Shown one piece after another: positions 8,151-15,524 of a stretch of DNA of 27,374 nt. Origin of the DNA: Euryarchaeota archaeon UBA91 (GTDB lineage: Archaea; Thermoplasmatota; Poseidoniia; Poseidoniales; Poseidoniaceae). The stretch lies in contig DAMU01000047.1 in the NCBI GenBank assembly GCA_002499705.1, forward strand, positions 23,044 to 50,417, read 5' to 3'. Positions within the stretch are counted from its first letter, which is position 1. The number at the start of each line of letters is the position of its first letter. The position numbers and the translations under genes were made by a program. Under the pieces are notes generated by a model that saw only the letters and a list, made by a program, of their open reading frames with translations, was not told where the DNA came from and made no database searches.

Positions 8151-9233
8151 ATGCGCGATGGGAGGGTTTGTTCTCTAAAAAGAGACGATAACGCTCTCAC
8201 GGCGGTGATCGAATTCCTTTCAGCGTTTACTTTATTCCTCATGATTCTCACTGCGTTTTTGTCGCTTGCTCAACTGCAAATGGGATCCAATGACCCGAAC
8301 GTTGACCGGATTGACCGTTCTGCAGTTCAGGGGCTCGACCGTTTGACTTCTGACGGGGGATGGTTCGTTCCGATGGGTTCCGAAGGTCTTGATTATGCAA
8401 ATTCAACTTCAGAATGGCACCTTCGCGATGCTGTTCAACTCGATGACGGAAGGGTTCAAACAGGTTTGGTAAAAGATGGAATTCTTGACCATCAACGAAT
8501 CGCTGCCTTGCATAATGTTTCCGAAGAAAACATGGCTTTAGGGCTTGGGCTTGATGAGGGCTATACTCTGTATTTATCCATTGAAGTCATCGAATCACAG
8601 AACACGTCACGGATTGGTTTTGAACTCTTTTCCGGTGGCACAGAGCGCTCTTCAGCCCCATCGTCTTCAAACGCTCACAGACAATTTTCTCAAGAGGGTG
8701 AAATTCTTCAAGTAATTTTTGAAGTCCACAAGGGTGGAAAGAAAAACAATGACTTGCATTTGACTGAGATTATGGTTCGTCCAATTTCCTCTGGACCCGA
8801 GTGGATTGAAATCTATAATCCGAATGACTTCGCTCTTTCTCTGCGCGGATGGTCGCTCAACCACACCTCCGCTTCAAGCGCGAATAATCTCCTTTTGAAA
8901 GAGGGTGTGATTTCAGGCCATTCGACGATTCTGTTGTCAGGTGACTCACTCTCTCAGGACTCAGGTAATGCTTCACAAGTCATTGACTTGTCTCAAGAGT
9001 CTTTCCTTGGTGTTGGTTCAATCAATCTTCTTGCCGATGGCAGAGGCACCCTTTCGTTGCGTTATACGCAAATCTACGAAGCACAACCGTATGATGTCAT
9101 GGTCGTTGAATGGGGTGGCGATACTGGCTTATTCATGTCCTTGGGTCAATCGTTGAGTGCGACTCGTACCCTTGACGGCATTGGTGCGAATTGGGACGTC
9201 GAGGCAAACCCTACACCAGGCGATTATCTTTGA
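8151..9233 (+). CDS. Lamin-tail-domain surface protein with pilin-like N-terminus
   Basis: A 360-residue protein. After a short basic segment (LKRDD, residues 9-13) comes one hydrophobic helix, residues about 15-40, containing an early glutamate (ALTAVIEFLSAF). This resembles archaeal type IV pilin-like N-termini, although no canonical cleavage site is clear. The C-terminal part is a lamin tail domain (LTD): LHLTEIMVRP followed by EWIEIYNPNDFALSLRGWSL and a GGDTGLFMSLGQSLSATR segment, ending with NPTPGDYL, as is usual for LTD modules. LTDs in prokaryotic secreted proteins are thought to mediate binding; no catalytic site is visible. ATG at 8151 is preferred over a TTG two codons earlier. It is divergent from the large surface protein and precedes the KaiC-like cluster by 76 bases. 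Confidence 0.7.
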   Translation: MRDGRVCSLKRDDNALTAVIEFLSAFTLFLMILTAFLSLAQLQMGSNDPNVDRIDRSAVQGLDRLTSDGGWFVPMGSEGLDYANSTSEWHLRDAVQLDDGRVQTGLVKDGILDHQRIAALHNVSEENMALGLGLDEGYTLYLSIEVIESQNTSRIGFELFSGGTERSSAPSSSNAHRQFSQEGEILQVIFEVHKGGKKNNDLHLTEIMVRPISSGPEWIEIYNPNDFALSLRGWSLNHTSASSANNLLLKEGVISGHSTILLSGDSLSQDSGNASQVIDLSQESFLGVGSINLLADGRGTLSLRYTQIYEAQPYDVMVVEWGGDTGLFMSLGQSLSATRTLDGIGANWDVEANPTPGDYL

Positions 9234-9309
9234 AGCTCTCTTCAATAATTTTGGCCTCCATTTAGCGGATGCTTCATGAACCACTGGCCACTGGTCTGTA
9301 CAGATTCCC

Positions 9310-10098
9310 ATGCAGTCGACTTCAGTTTACACCCGTGACCGCTGTATAACCGGCATTCATGGATTGGATGAAATCCTTCGCGGAGGTATACCTCATGGCT
9401 CCACCGTGCTCGCTGCTGGAACTTGTGGATCTGGTAAGACTACCCTCGCCATGGAGTTTCTCGTTCGTGGAGCATTGGCAAAATTACCCGAATCATGCGC
9501 CCACTTTACGGCAACTGAACCATCGATTAAACTACTTGAAAACATCCGCCAATACGCCTTTTTTGATATGAAAATGGTCGATTCTGGAAAAATCAACGTG
9601 TTTGACATGGACGTTTTGTATTCATGGCTTGGATTAGATAAAGCATCTTTCGACCTTGACGACGTACACGCACTGATTAAAGCGATTATCAATATCGTGC
9701 ATGAAATTGGAGCAACTCGTTTAGTGATTGACTCGGTCACTACTCTGTGTTACAAGATTAAGTCTGAACAATTAATCCGTGATTTCCTCTTTACGCTCGG
9801 AAAGAAATTGGCTTCGCTGGGATGCACGACTATTCTCATCTCTGAGATTACCTCAGCAACAGAGAACGCACACTGGTCTTCCTTCGGTGTTGAAGAAGCA
9901 ATTGCTGATGGCATTATTGTCATGGGAGACGTTGAGCGAATGGGTCACTTGTTGCGATTCCTCCAAGTGGTCAAGATGCGAGGAACTTCTCACAGTCGTG
10001 CTAAACACGCCATTGAACTGACGCCATTAGGTGTCATGCTTACGCCAATGCTCAAGTGGGGCGCTCAGCATGATAAAACCAACAAAGTAGGTGCTTGA
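9310..10098 (+). CDS. KaiC/RAD55-family RecA-like ATPase (intact P-loop)
   Basis: A single KaiC-type RecA domain, 262 residues. It has GIHGLDEILRGGIPHG at the start, Walker A GTCGSGKTT (37-45, Lys43), a TATEPS segment with Glu70, Walker B RLVIDSV (Asp141), and the family's C-terminal pattern VEEAIADGIIVM...VVKMRGTSHSRAKHAIEL. ATP binding and hydrolysis are therefore expected. Archaeal single-domain KaiC proteins occur in signalling, archaellum (ArlH) and DNA-repair-like settings. No archaellum, chemotaxis or repair gene is in this window, so the role is open. No obvious ribosome binding site precedes the ATG at 9310. Two sequence-related proteins with damaged or absent P-loops follow at close spacing, so this subunit may supply the ATPase activity of a hetero-complex. 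Confidence 0.85.
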   Translation: MQSTSVYTRDRCITGIHGLDEILRGGIPHGSTVLAAGTCGSGKTTLAMEFLVRGALAKLPESCAHFTATEPSIKLLENIRQYAFFDMKMVDSGKINVFDMDVLYSWLGLDKASFDLDDVHALIKAIINIVHEIGATRLVIDSVTTLCYKIKSEQLIRDFLFTLGKKLASLGCTTILISEITSATENAHWSSFGVEEAIADGIIVMGDVERMGHLLRFLQVVKMRGTSHSRAKHAIELTPLGVMLTPMLKWGAQHDKTNKVGA

Positions 10099-10100
10099 AC

Positions 10101-10706
10101 ATGTATTCAAACCTCACTCTTGATGACCGAATTGCTGAACAATTGGCAATCGATGTTAGCCTCAGCAGTGCAATTCAGGTTCGCTTTGGTAATTCGAATG
10201 CCTTCAATGTTACCGCCAGTACCTTAGTTCCTCTAATGAGGGATCATGAGATGGGTGGTGTCTACATCTGCGCAAGCGTAGGTGCTGCAGAACGGATTGA
10301 GGAATTCAAATCTATCGGACTTTCAGACGAATATATTTCACGAATTCAATTTATTGATTTAGTTTCATCAGGCATCCTTGGTGGAACCGATGTAGAATAT
10401 TCAAACATTCATTTTGTTGACAGCCCAATTATGCTTGAGTCGGTACTTCTTCGGACCTTGTATATCTTGCGCATGACAACATCTGTTCGCAATTTCGTAT
10501 TTTTAGACAGCGTTAATGCATTGGCCATCTATAATGATGAGCGAATGCTTGCCGAATACCTTCACACATTCATCAACACATTCCGACAAAGGGAAGTTCT
10601 ATCGGTCATTCTCAATGTTCCGGATCAGACTCCGCCATTGGTTCTTGCAAATCTTGACTTGTATTGTACTGACTTGATAGACAGAGGTCAAGTTTTGATT
10701 AATTGA
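10101..10706 (+). CDS. RecA/KaiC-like protein lacking a P-loop
   Basis: A 201-residue protein that reads like a shortened RecA fold. A Walker-B-like strand is present (NFVFLDSVNAL), followed by a helix and a strand VLSVILNVPD. Where the P-loop should be, near residues 25-45 (VRFGNSNAFNVTAST), there is no GxxGxGK. The match to the KaiC superfamily is inferred from strand order and from the neighbours. ATG at 10101 is chosen because AGGTG at 10089-10093 lies seven bases upstream; a TTG at 10095 would overlap the previous stop but places the ribosome binding site too close. The gene is three bases after the previous stop and ten bases before the next start, so co-translation is likely. It may be a non-hydrolysing partner or scaffold; function is unknown. 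Confidence 0.65.
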   Translation: MYSNLTLDDRIAEQLAIDVSLSSAIQVRFGNSNAFNVTASTLVPLMRDHEMGGVYICASVGAAERIEEFKSIGLSDEYISRIQFIDLVSSGILGGTDVEYSNIHFVDSPIMLESVLLRTLYILRMTTSVRNFVFLDSVNALAIYNDERMLAEYLHTFINTFRQREVLSVILNVPDQTPPLVLANLDLYCTDLIDRGQVLIN

Positions 10707-10716
10707 GGTGTTCGAA

Positions 10717-11520
10717 ATGGCTCGTAAAATTGAATTTGACCCTGAGGATGAAGAGTTCTTTGGTAAAGTGGGTTCGTTCGGCGTTCCGAAATTCGATAAT
10801 GAAATGCACGGTGGAGTCCCTCGAGGATTCATGATGGTGGCTTTTACCGATACGGGTTCAGGAAGCGAATTATTCGCAAAGCAGTTCACTTCACCTGCCG
10901 AAGAGGCCGAAAACACATTGTATATTTCCACAAACGAAGGTCAACAAGAAATCATCCGCATTTTCCAAAAATACAGTTGGCCTCTTGACATTAGCGTTCG
11001 AACGATCGGTGAAGAATACAACTCCACTGTTCTTGAGCGCGAACTTCTCGCCAGCCGTTATCGGCTCGAAGGTTTCCGTCTTGACGATATCCGCCGCCTT
11101 GCTCAAACTCGATTTGTAGATGACAATACTCAAGATTATTTGACAGAAGTCACTAATGAAGTAATGGCACTCGGTCCTTACTTTAGAGCAGTCATTGACA
11201 GCTTGGATTTCTTCTTACAACGAGAAGATCCTTCTCGAGTGGTCGCAATGGTCCGTATGCTCCAAGCACACGCACAACTCAATCGTGGTTTGCTGTTGGT
11301 TTCCGTATCTACAAATGGACTTGACCCTATCGTTAAGCAAGAACTGGCGTCTATTGCCGACATGGTTCTTTCATTCCAAGTTCGAACGATAGGTACTGAT
11401 TTTGAAACTTCAATGATTGTTTCGAAATTTCGAAATGCTCCTGAAAATTTGAAAATTCTTGTCTTCCGAGTTACTCCTGAAGAAGGAATTACTCCAGAAA
11501 CCGTTGAACGTATCGCTTGA
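10717..11520 (+). CDS. KaiC-like protein with degenerate Walker A
   Basis: A 267-residue RecA/KaiC-like protein. The opening GSFGVPKFDNEMHGGVPRGFM matches the KaiC entry motif. The P-loop position reads TDTGSGSELF (44-53): Ser50 replaces the catalytic lysine and Glu51 the Thr/Ser that coordinates magnesium. A Walker-B-like strand follows (FRAVIDSLDFF), then LLLVSVSTNG and a C-terminal beta region. ATP hydrolysis is unlikely by the standard mechanism. ATG at 10717 is preferred to a GTG at 10708 because GAGGTG (10705-10710) lies six bases upstream. It closes the three-gene cluster. A helical insertion about 70-140 (VLERELLASRYRLEGF...) has no counterpart in the first protein of the cluster. Function is unknown; a regulatory pseudo-ATPase is one reading. 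Confidence 0.7.
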   Translation: MARKIEFDPEDEEFFGKVGSFGVPKFDNEMHGGVPRGFMMVAFTDTGSGSELFAKQFTSPAEEAENTLYISTNEGQQEIIRIFQKYSWPLDISVRTIGEEYNSTVLERELLASRYRLEGFRLDDIRRLAQTRFVDDNTQDYLTEVTNEVMALGPYFRAVIDSLDFFLQREDPSRVVAMVRMLQAHAQLNRGLLLVSVSTNGLDPIVKQELASIADMVLSFQVRTIGTDFETSMIVSKFRNAPENLKILVFRVTPEEGITPETVERIA

Positions 11521-11562
11521 TACACATCTTGCGAGTGCTGGATTGTGCTTGAGTTAGCGATG

Positions 11563-11568
11563 ATTTTT
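11563..11568 (+). terminator. Oligo-T tract after the KaiC-like cluster
   Basis: Six consecutive T residues lie about 43 bases after the last stop of the cluster and 40 bases before the next gene. Archaeal RNA polymerase can terminate at T-runs without a hairpin. The tract is short, so this is only a possible site. Confidence 0.3.
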
Positions 11569-11584
11569 TGGCGACATATCCAAA

Positions 11585-11607
11585 GAGGTCGGGTGTGACG
11601 AGACCTC
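11585..11607 (+). repeat. Inverted repeat abutting the methyltransferase start
   Basis: GAGGTC (11585-11590) and GACCTC (11602-11607) are exact complements with an 11-base loop. The second arm ends immediately before the ATG at 11608. The first arm resembles a ribosome binding site but is about 17 bases from the ATG, too far to serve in linear form. It might be an operator or a leader hairpin. Confidence 0.35.
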
Positions 11608-12357
11608 ATGGGCGACCGAGCAGCAACCGGCGGTTACGACCCTTCAGGTATCGATATCGATGCGTGGGAGAAACTGGAGTTGCAACTTGAAGAAACGATT
11701 CCGAACTATGACCGTGTCAATCGTTTGATGACTTTTGGCCAAGATAAGCGCTGGCGAAGAAACGTCAGAAACCATGCTACTCCTGGAATGAAAATTCTTG
11801 AAGTTGGATGCGGTCCTGGATCTTTTGCTGAAGACCTCGTTGGATTGGACGTCACCTGTCTCGACCCTTCCTCTGAGATGTTGAAGGTCGCCAAAAAACG
11901 GGTTGATGCAGCGCGAGCCAGTCGAGGTGAGCAGCCAGCCCATTACATCGAGGCCATTGCAGAATCCATTCCATGTGAAGAGAATACCTTTGACATGGTC
12001 TTCTGCCTTTTTTCATTCCGTGATTTCCAAGATAAGAGAAAAGGATTAACTGAGATACTTCGAGTTCTCAAACCCGGTGGACGTCTGGTGATTTGTGATG
12101 CTGGAAAAGCAAATTGGTTCCACGGTCTTGGTGGGCGAATTTGGATGGCAACTGTTGTTCAATGGATTGCCCGCTACGTGACCAAAGAGAAGAACCATCC
12201 ATGGAAGGGCCTTGCAAATACATACACTCAATATGGCACAAATGGATATTATCGAAAGATGATGAAAGAAGTCGGATTCGATGATGTTCAAGGCCGACTT
12301 TTGTTGCCTTTTATGATGTCAAGTCGGTTTAGGGGCACGAAGCCAGAACAGAAGTGA
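11608..12357 (+). CDS. UbiE/MenG-family SAM-dependent methyltransferase
   Basis: A class I methyltransferase of 249 residues. The N-terminal YDRVNRLMTFGQDKRWR (34-50) is the hallmark of the UbiE/COQ5/MenG family. SAM motif I is ILEVGCGPG (63-71), the acidic end of strand 2 is LDPSSEM, motif II is NTFDMVFCLFSFRDF, and motif III is RVLKPGGRLVICD. The expected reaction is C-methylation of a demethylated quinone, giving menaquinone for the respiratory chain; no other quinone gene is nearby to confirm it. The C-terminal third (WFHGLGGRIWMATVVQW) is more hydrophobic, consistent with membrane association. It lies 94 bases before the ATP synthase operon on the same strand and could be read through into it. 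Another small-molecule substrate remains possible. Confidence 0.8.
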   Translation: MGDRAATGGYDPSGIDIDAWEKLELQLEETIPNYDRVNRLMTFGQDKRWRRNVRNHATPGMKILEVGCGPGSFAEDLVGLDVTCLDPSSEMLKVAKKRVDAARASRGEQPAHYIEAIAESIPCEENTFDMVFCLFSFRDFQDKRKGLTEILRVLKPGGRLVICDAGKANWFHGLGGRIWMATVVQWIARYVTKEKNHPWKGLANTYTQYGTNGYYRKMMKEVGFDDVQGRLLLPFMMSSRFRGTKPEQK

Positions 12358-12451
12358 AATCAAGCCATTGCGCTTTGTCAGCCCATTCTTTTGCCCCATT
12401 AGCCTCATAAACCTCTTGCCAGTGCGAAGAATATTGGTGGTTTACTTGGGT

Positions 12452-12763
12452 ATGAAAGATGTCCTCCGAAAAATCAAAGAAGCCGAGCAGTCTGCTGAAA
12501 AGCGACTTTCCTCTGCTCAAACTGAATCCGGCAAGATTACTGCTGATGCGCGAAAAGAAGCCGCAGCGCTTGTAACCGGCGCAACTGAGGAGTCGGTTGC
12601 TGAAACACAAGCAACGCTTGATGCTGCTCGCACAAAAGCTGGAAAAGAAGCAGACGCTGTTCTCAAAGAAGGTGCAACTGAAATCAAATCAATTGAATCA
12701 TCTGCATCCAGTCGAAAAGAAAAGGCAGTCAAGAACTTACTTGACGCAGTATCATCCCAGTGA
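12452..12763 (+). CDS. ahaH: A-type ATP synthase subunit H (peripheral stalk)
   Basis: A 103-residue, highly charged, alanine/glutamate/lysine-rich helix (MKDVLRKIKEAEQSAEKRL onward) with heptad-like spacing and no hydrophobic segment. This fits AhaH, which pairs with subunit E as a coiled coil in the peripheral stalk linking the catalytic head to subunit I. Length is close to the usual 100-110 residues. The ATG at 12452 is chosen; the longer open frame from 12368 adds a hydrophobic, cysteine- and proline-containing stretch absent from the family. It is the first gene of the H-I-K-E-C-F-A-B-D operon. The 94 bases before it hold no clear TATA-like box that I could identify. Confidence 0.85.
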   Translation: MKDVLRKIKEAEQSAEKRLSSAQTESGKITADARKEAAALVTGATEESVAETQATLDAARTKAGKEADAVLKEGATEIKSIESSASSRKEKAVKNLLDAVSSQ

Positions 12764-12773
12764 GGCGTTTTCC

Positions 12774-15119
12774 ATGTTTGCTACTTCTGAGATGTCCCGT
12801 CTTACAGTAGCAGGCTCTGTCGAAAAAATGGAAGAAGTTCTTCGCTTGTGCACCGAACTTTCGTGCGTCCACATTCAAGAATACGGTCGCTTTGAAGACG
12901 GAATAAACGTTGGCAAATCGATGGATTCTGATGAGGCGAATGCAATCAGTAACTTGCTTGTTAAAGTTCAAGCGGTTTCTTCTTCAGTTCAAGCAATCAA
13001 TACCGATGGCGCAATGTCGCACGCAGAAGTCTCAAAACTCGTTGAAGGTTTTGAAGAAAAAATCACCACGGCTCTCTCTTACATCGACACTATCCGGGAT
13101 GCAGAGTCAACAATTTCCTCGTCCCAAGAACAACATCATGTCCTCAGTCGATTAGCGCCACTCGACCTCCCTCTCGAACTCATGAGTGGATATGGCGGCG
13201 TTGAAGTATTCGTGGGAGAAACCCGTAGAGCCTCGAAAGCAAACGAAGTCTTTTCAGAAATCCGTTCGGAAATCGAACTTCATGCCGCTGGTGGCTTGAT
13301 TGCAGTAGCATGCCGCCCTGAACACTCTGCTGAAGTTCAAATCGGTATGGCCGAACTTGGCTCTAAACCCGTTCAAATCCCTGCTGGTGAAGGTTCACCA
13401 GCTGAAAAGGCAAAAGCACTCGCCGAGGAAATCACCAGTTTGGAATCAAAGATTACTGAAACCCAAGACGATCTTGATGCATGGGCAGTTGAAAACGGCC
13501 GAAATCTGGTTGCGGTTGAAGAATACCTTGTTCGCGAGGCTGCAATTTTTACTGCTCCAACATTGATGGCAGTGAGTAATCAGGCATTCGCATTGGATGG
13601 TTGGGTTCCTACCGACCAGGCTGATGCAGTCCAATCTCGATTGTCGAAGGTCGCCTCTCACGTCAGTATCGAAGCCTATGAAGGCGGACATCACCACCAT
13701 GAAGAGCATGCAGACGAAGGCCATTCCGACCCTGAAGAATTGGTTATGCTTTCCAACTATCTGCAAAAATCGAATCAAACGATTTTCCAGTTCTTCAAAG
13801 CGATTGATTTGGATGATTCAGGCCTTATTGACTGTTATGAATTCCAACAGTCGCTCAAGAATGCAGATATTGCCAACCTTCCACCATGGGAAATGGGTAA
13901 ACTCGTTTCCGCAGTCGATCTTGACGGTGATGGTAAAATCAACCTTCCCGAACTCGATATTTCTCTTACTCGAATCCGCAATGCTCCATCTCATGACCAC
14001 CATCCAGAGCCAGAGCCTCCGATTCAATACACAAACGGTTCAACCTCTGAACCGTTTGAATTGATGGTTGATTTGGTTGGGCGTCCAAAATACGGAACTT
14101 TCGACCCTACTATGCTCATGATGATGACGTTCCCATTCATCTACGGCATGATTTTGGGAGACTGGGGCTACGGTATTGTCCTCTTGCTGTTGGCAGGATG
14201 GCTAGGTAGCAAAGCCTTCGCAGTTGACCCTATGGCTCAAAAAGGACTTACCATTTTGCGATGGATGGGCGTTTGGTGCATCATCTGGGGGATTGTTTTC
14301 GCTGAAGGATTTGGCTTCGTATGGGATAATACCGGTCAAATGGGTGCAGATTCACCGTTCAACGCTTTCTATGAATGGACATATGCAAATGTCCACGTCC
14401 CCGAAGCTTTGGCTGACTTGCTGAACCTTGGCGGCCTCCACATGCCTTTCCACCGAGCATCTGCCGGACACGGCTTACAAGAATATGTGATTCTCTCAGT
14501 TTACCTCGGAGCTATCCACATCTTCTTGGGTTACCTCCTCGGACTGGTTAATGTCTTCAAGGCACATGGCGCAGCTGCAGCATACTTCGAAAAGGGCTCT
14601 TGGATTCTCATTCTTATTGGCGGATTCATGCAGTGCAGAAACATGGTCTCAGGCTACAATGATTTGTTTGAATTCCAAATTTGGACGGTTCTACTTGTCG
14701 TTGGTATTATCAGCCTCATTATCGGACTGGCCATCTTTGAGAAGTTTGGCTGGGCTGGTGGCCTCATTATGGGTCCAATCGAAACCTTTGGGCTGCTTGC
14801 GAACACACTCTCCTACCTCCGTATCATGGCTGTCGGTGTAGCCGGCGTCAAGATTGCAGAGGTCTCCATCACTATGGGCTTCGAGCCAATGATGGACGCC
14901 TTCACCAGCGGAGAAGCCACAGGTATTCTTGTTGGCTTGCTGTGTTTGGTTCTGTTCCTCTTCATCCAAGTCTTTGCAATCGCTTTGGGAATTCTTTCCC
15001 CTACAATTCACGCAGCCCGTCTCCACTTTGTGGAATGGATGGGCAAATTCTACGACGGGTCTGGCAGTGCATTCGCACCGCTTGGTGGCCGTAATCTCCA
15101 TGTGGAGAGTAAATCATAG
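12774..15119 (+). CDS. atpI: A-type ATP synthase subunit I with inserted EF-hand pair
   Basis: The membrane stator (a-type) subunit that forms the ion half-channels against the c-ring. ATG at 12774 has GAGGCG six bases upstream and gives 781 residues; an upstream frame from 12597 lies inside subunit H. Residues about 1-300 form the cytoplasmic helical domain that contacts the E/H stalks, and about 430-781 the membrane domain with the essential Arg683 in LSYLRIMAVG. Between them is an unusual insertion: a His/acid-rich linker with HHHH at 306-309, two canonical EF-hand loops (345-356, DLDDSGLIDCYE; 382-393, DLDGDGKINLPE) separated by 25 residues, then a second His-rich linker, SHDHHPEPEPP. Typical family members are about 620-700 residues without this insert. 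Calcium control of the enzyme is an inference. Confidence 0.95.
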   Translation: MFATSEMSRLTVAGSVEKMEEVLRLCTELSCVHIQEYGRFEDGINVGKSMDSDEANAISNLLVKVQAVSSSVQAINTDGAMSHAEVSKLVEGFEEKITTALSYIDTIRDAESTISSSQEQHHVLSRLAPLDLPLELMSGYGGVEVFVGETRRASKANEVFSEIRSEIELHAAGGLIAVACRPEHSAEVQIGMAELGSKPVQIPAGEGSPAEKAKALAEEITSLESKITETQDDLDAWAVENGRNLVAVEEYLVREAAIFTAPTLMAVSNQAFALDGWVPTDQADAVQSRLSKVASHVSIEAYEGGHHHHEEHADEGHSDPEELVMLSNYLQKSNQTIFQFFKAIDLDDSGLIDCYEFQQSLKNADIANLPPWEMGKLVSAVDLDGDGKINLPELDISLTRIRNAPSHDHHPEPEPPIQYTNGSTSEPFELMVDLVGRPKYGTFDPTMLMMMTFPFIYGMILGDWGYGIVLLLLAGWLGSKAFAVDPMAQKGLTILRWMGVWCIIWGIVFAEGFGFVWDNTGQMGADSPFNAFYEWTYANVHVPEALADLLNLGGLHMPFHRASAGHGLQEYVILSVYLGAIHIFLGYLLGLVNVFKAHGAAAAYFEKGSWILILIGGFMQCRNMVSGYNDLFEFQIWTVLLVVGIISLIIGLAIFEKFGWAGGLIMGPIETFGLLANTLSYLRIMAVGVAGVKIAEVSITMGFEPMMDAFTSGEATGILVGLLCLVLFLFIQVFAIALGILSPTIHAARLHFVEWMGKFYDGSGSAFAPLGGRNLHVESKS
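13806..13952 (+). other. EF-hand pair encoded inside atpI
   Basis: Two in-frame 12-residue loops lie at 13806-13841 and 13917-13952. Both satisfy D-x-D-x-[DS]-G-x-I-x-x-x-E, with acidic or oxygen ligands at positions 1, 3, 5, 9 and 12, Gly at 6 and Ile at 8. Each is preceded by an amphipathic helix (TIFQFFKAI; WEMGKLVSAV). Spacing matches a normal paired EF-hand domain, so calcium binding is expected. Confidence 0.9.
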
Positions 15120-15149
15120 TCCAACGGACAAAAAACGGAGGTAGTAAAT

Positions 15150-15461
15150 ATGAACGTAAATACCCTAAAAATGAGCCTAAGAACACTGATCCTATTGGCA
15201 GCCATTACCATGGTTGCTCAAGGGGTCGCAGCAGCCGAAGCAGACGAACTATCGCAATCAGATGGTTCCGGATATGCAGCAATCGGTGCTGGAATTGCCC
15301 TAGGACTTGCAGCAATCGGTGCAGGTCTTTCTCAAGCAGCCATTGGCAGCGCAGCTGTCGGTATGCTTGCTGAAGACGGAAGCAAATTCGGTGTTGCACT
15401 CATTTTCACTGCGTTGCCAGAATCAATCGTGATTCTCGGTGCTTTGCCACTTTTCCTCTGA
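15150..15461 (+). CDS. atpK: A-type ATP synthase subunit K (c-ring proteolipid)
   Basis: A 103-residue proteolipid forming the rotating membrane ring. Residues about 8-29 look like a cleavable leader (ending VAQGVAAAE), followed by a single helical hairpin: helix 1 glycine-rich (YAAIGAGIALGLAAIGAGLSQ) and helix 2 VALIFTALPESIVILGAL. The ion-binding carboxylate is Glu91 in LPES. Gln62 in helix 1 and Ser92 resemble sodium-coordinating residues, but Leu96 sits where the known sodium-binding tyrosine occurs in bacterial F-type rings, so ion choice is undecided. It is a one-hairpin, one-carboxylate type. A strong GGAGG lies about eight bases before the ATG, fitting the high copy number of this subunit. 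Confidence 0.93.
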   Translation: MNVNTLKMSLRTLILLAAITMVAQGVAAAEADELSQSDGSGYAAIGAGIALGLAAIGAGLSQAAIGSAAVGMLAEDGSKFGVALIFTALPESIVILGALPLFL

Positions 15462-15477
15462 GGAAGAAGGCAAGAAC

Positions 15478-15493
15478 TCTGGGGCAACCCAGA
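15478..15493 (+). promoter_or_regulatory. GNRA-capped hairpin between atpK and atpE
   Basis: TCTGGG-GCAA-CCCAGA is a perfect six-base-pair stem closed by a GCAA (GNRA) tetraloop, 16 bases after the atpK stop and 31 bases before atpE, in the longest gap inside the operon. No T-run follows, so it is not a simple terminator. It could protect the 3' end of an atpK-containing transcript or mark a processing site. Confidence 0.5.
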
Positions 15494-15524
15494 ACGTGAA
15501 AAAACAAATACATGAGGAATATAT

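Noticed and set aside
12358..12451. Strong promoter for the ATP synthase operon
   Set aside because: No convincing TATA-like box with BRE could be picked out by eye in this gap, so none is annotated.
12597..12773. Longer start for subunit I, overlapping subunit H
   Set aside because: The added residues are low-complexity Lys/Gln sequence out of frame with subunit H and unlike the family; the ATG at 12774 has a correctly spaced ribosome site.
14691..15101. Minus-strand open frame of 136 codons inside atpI
   Set aside because: Its sequence is Cys/Gln/His-rich without domain pattern and lies wholly antisense to a clear membrane-domain coding region.
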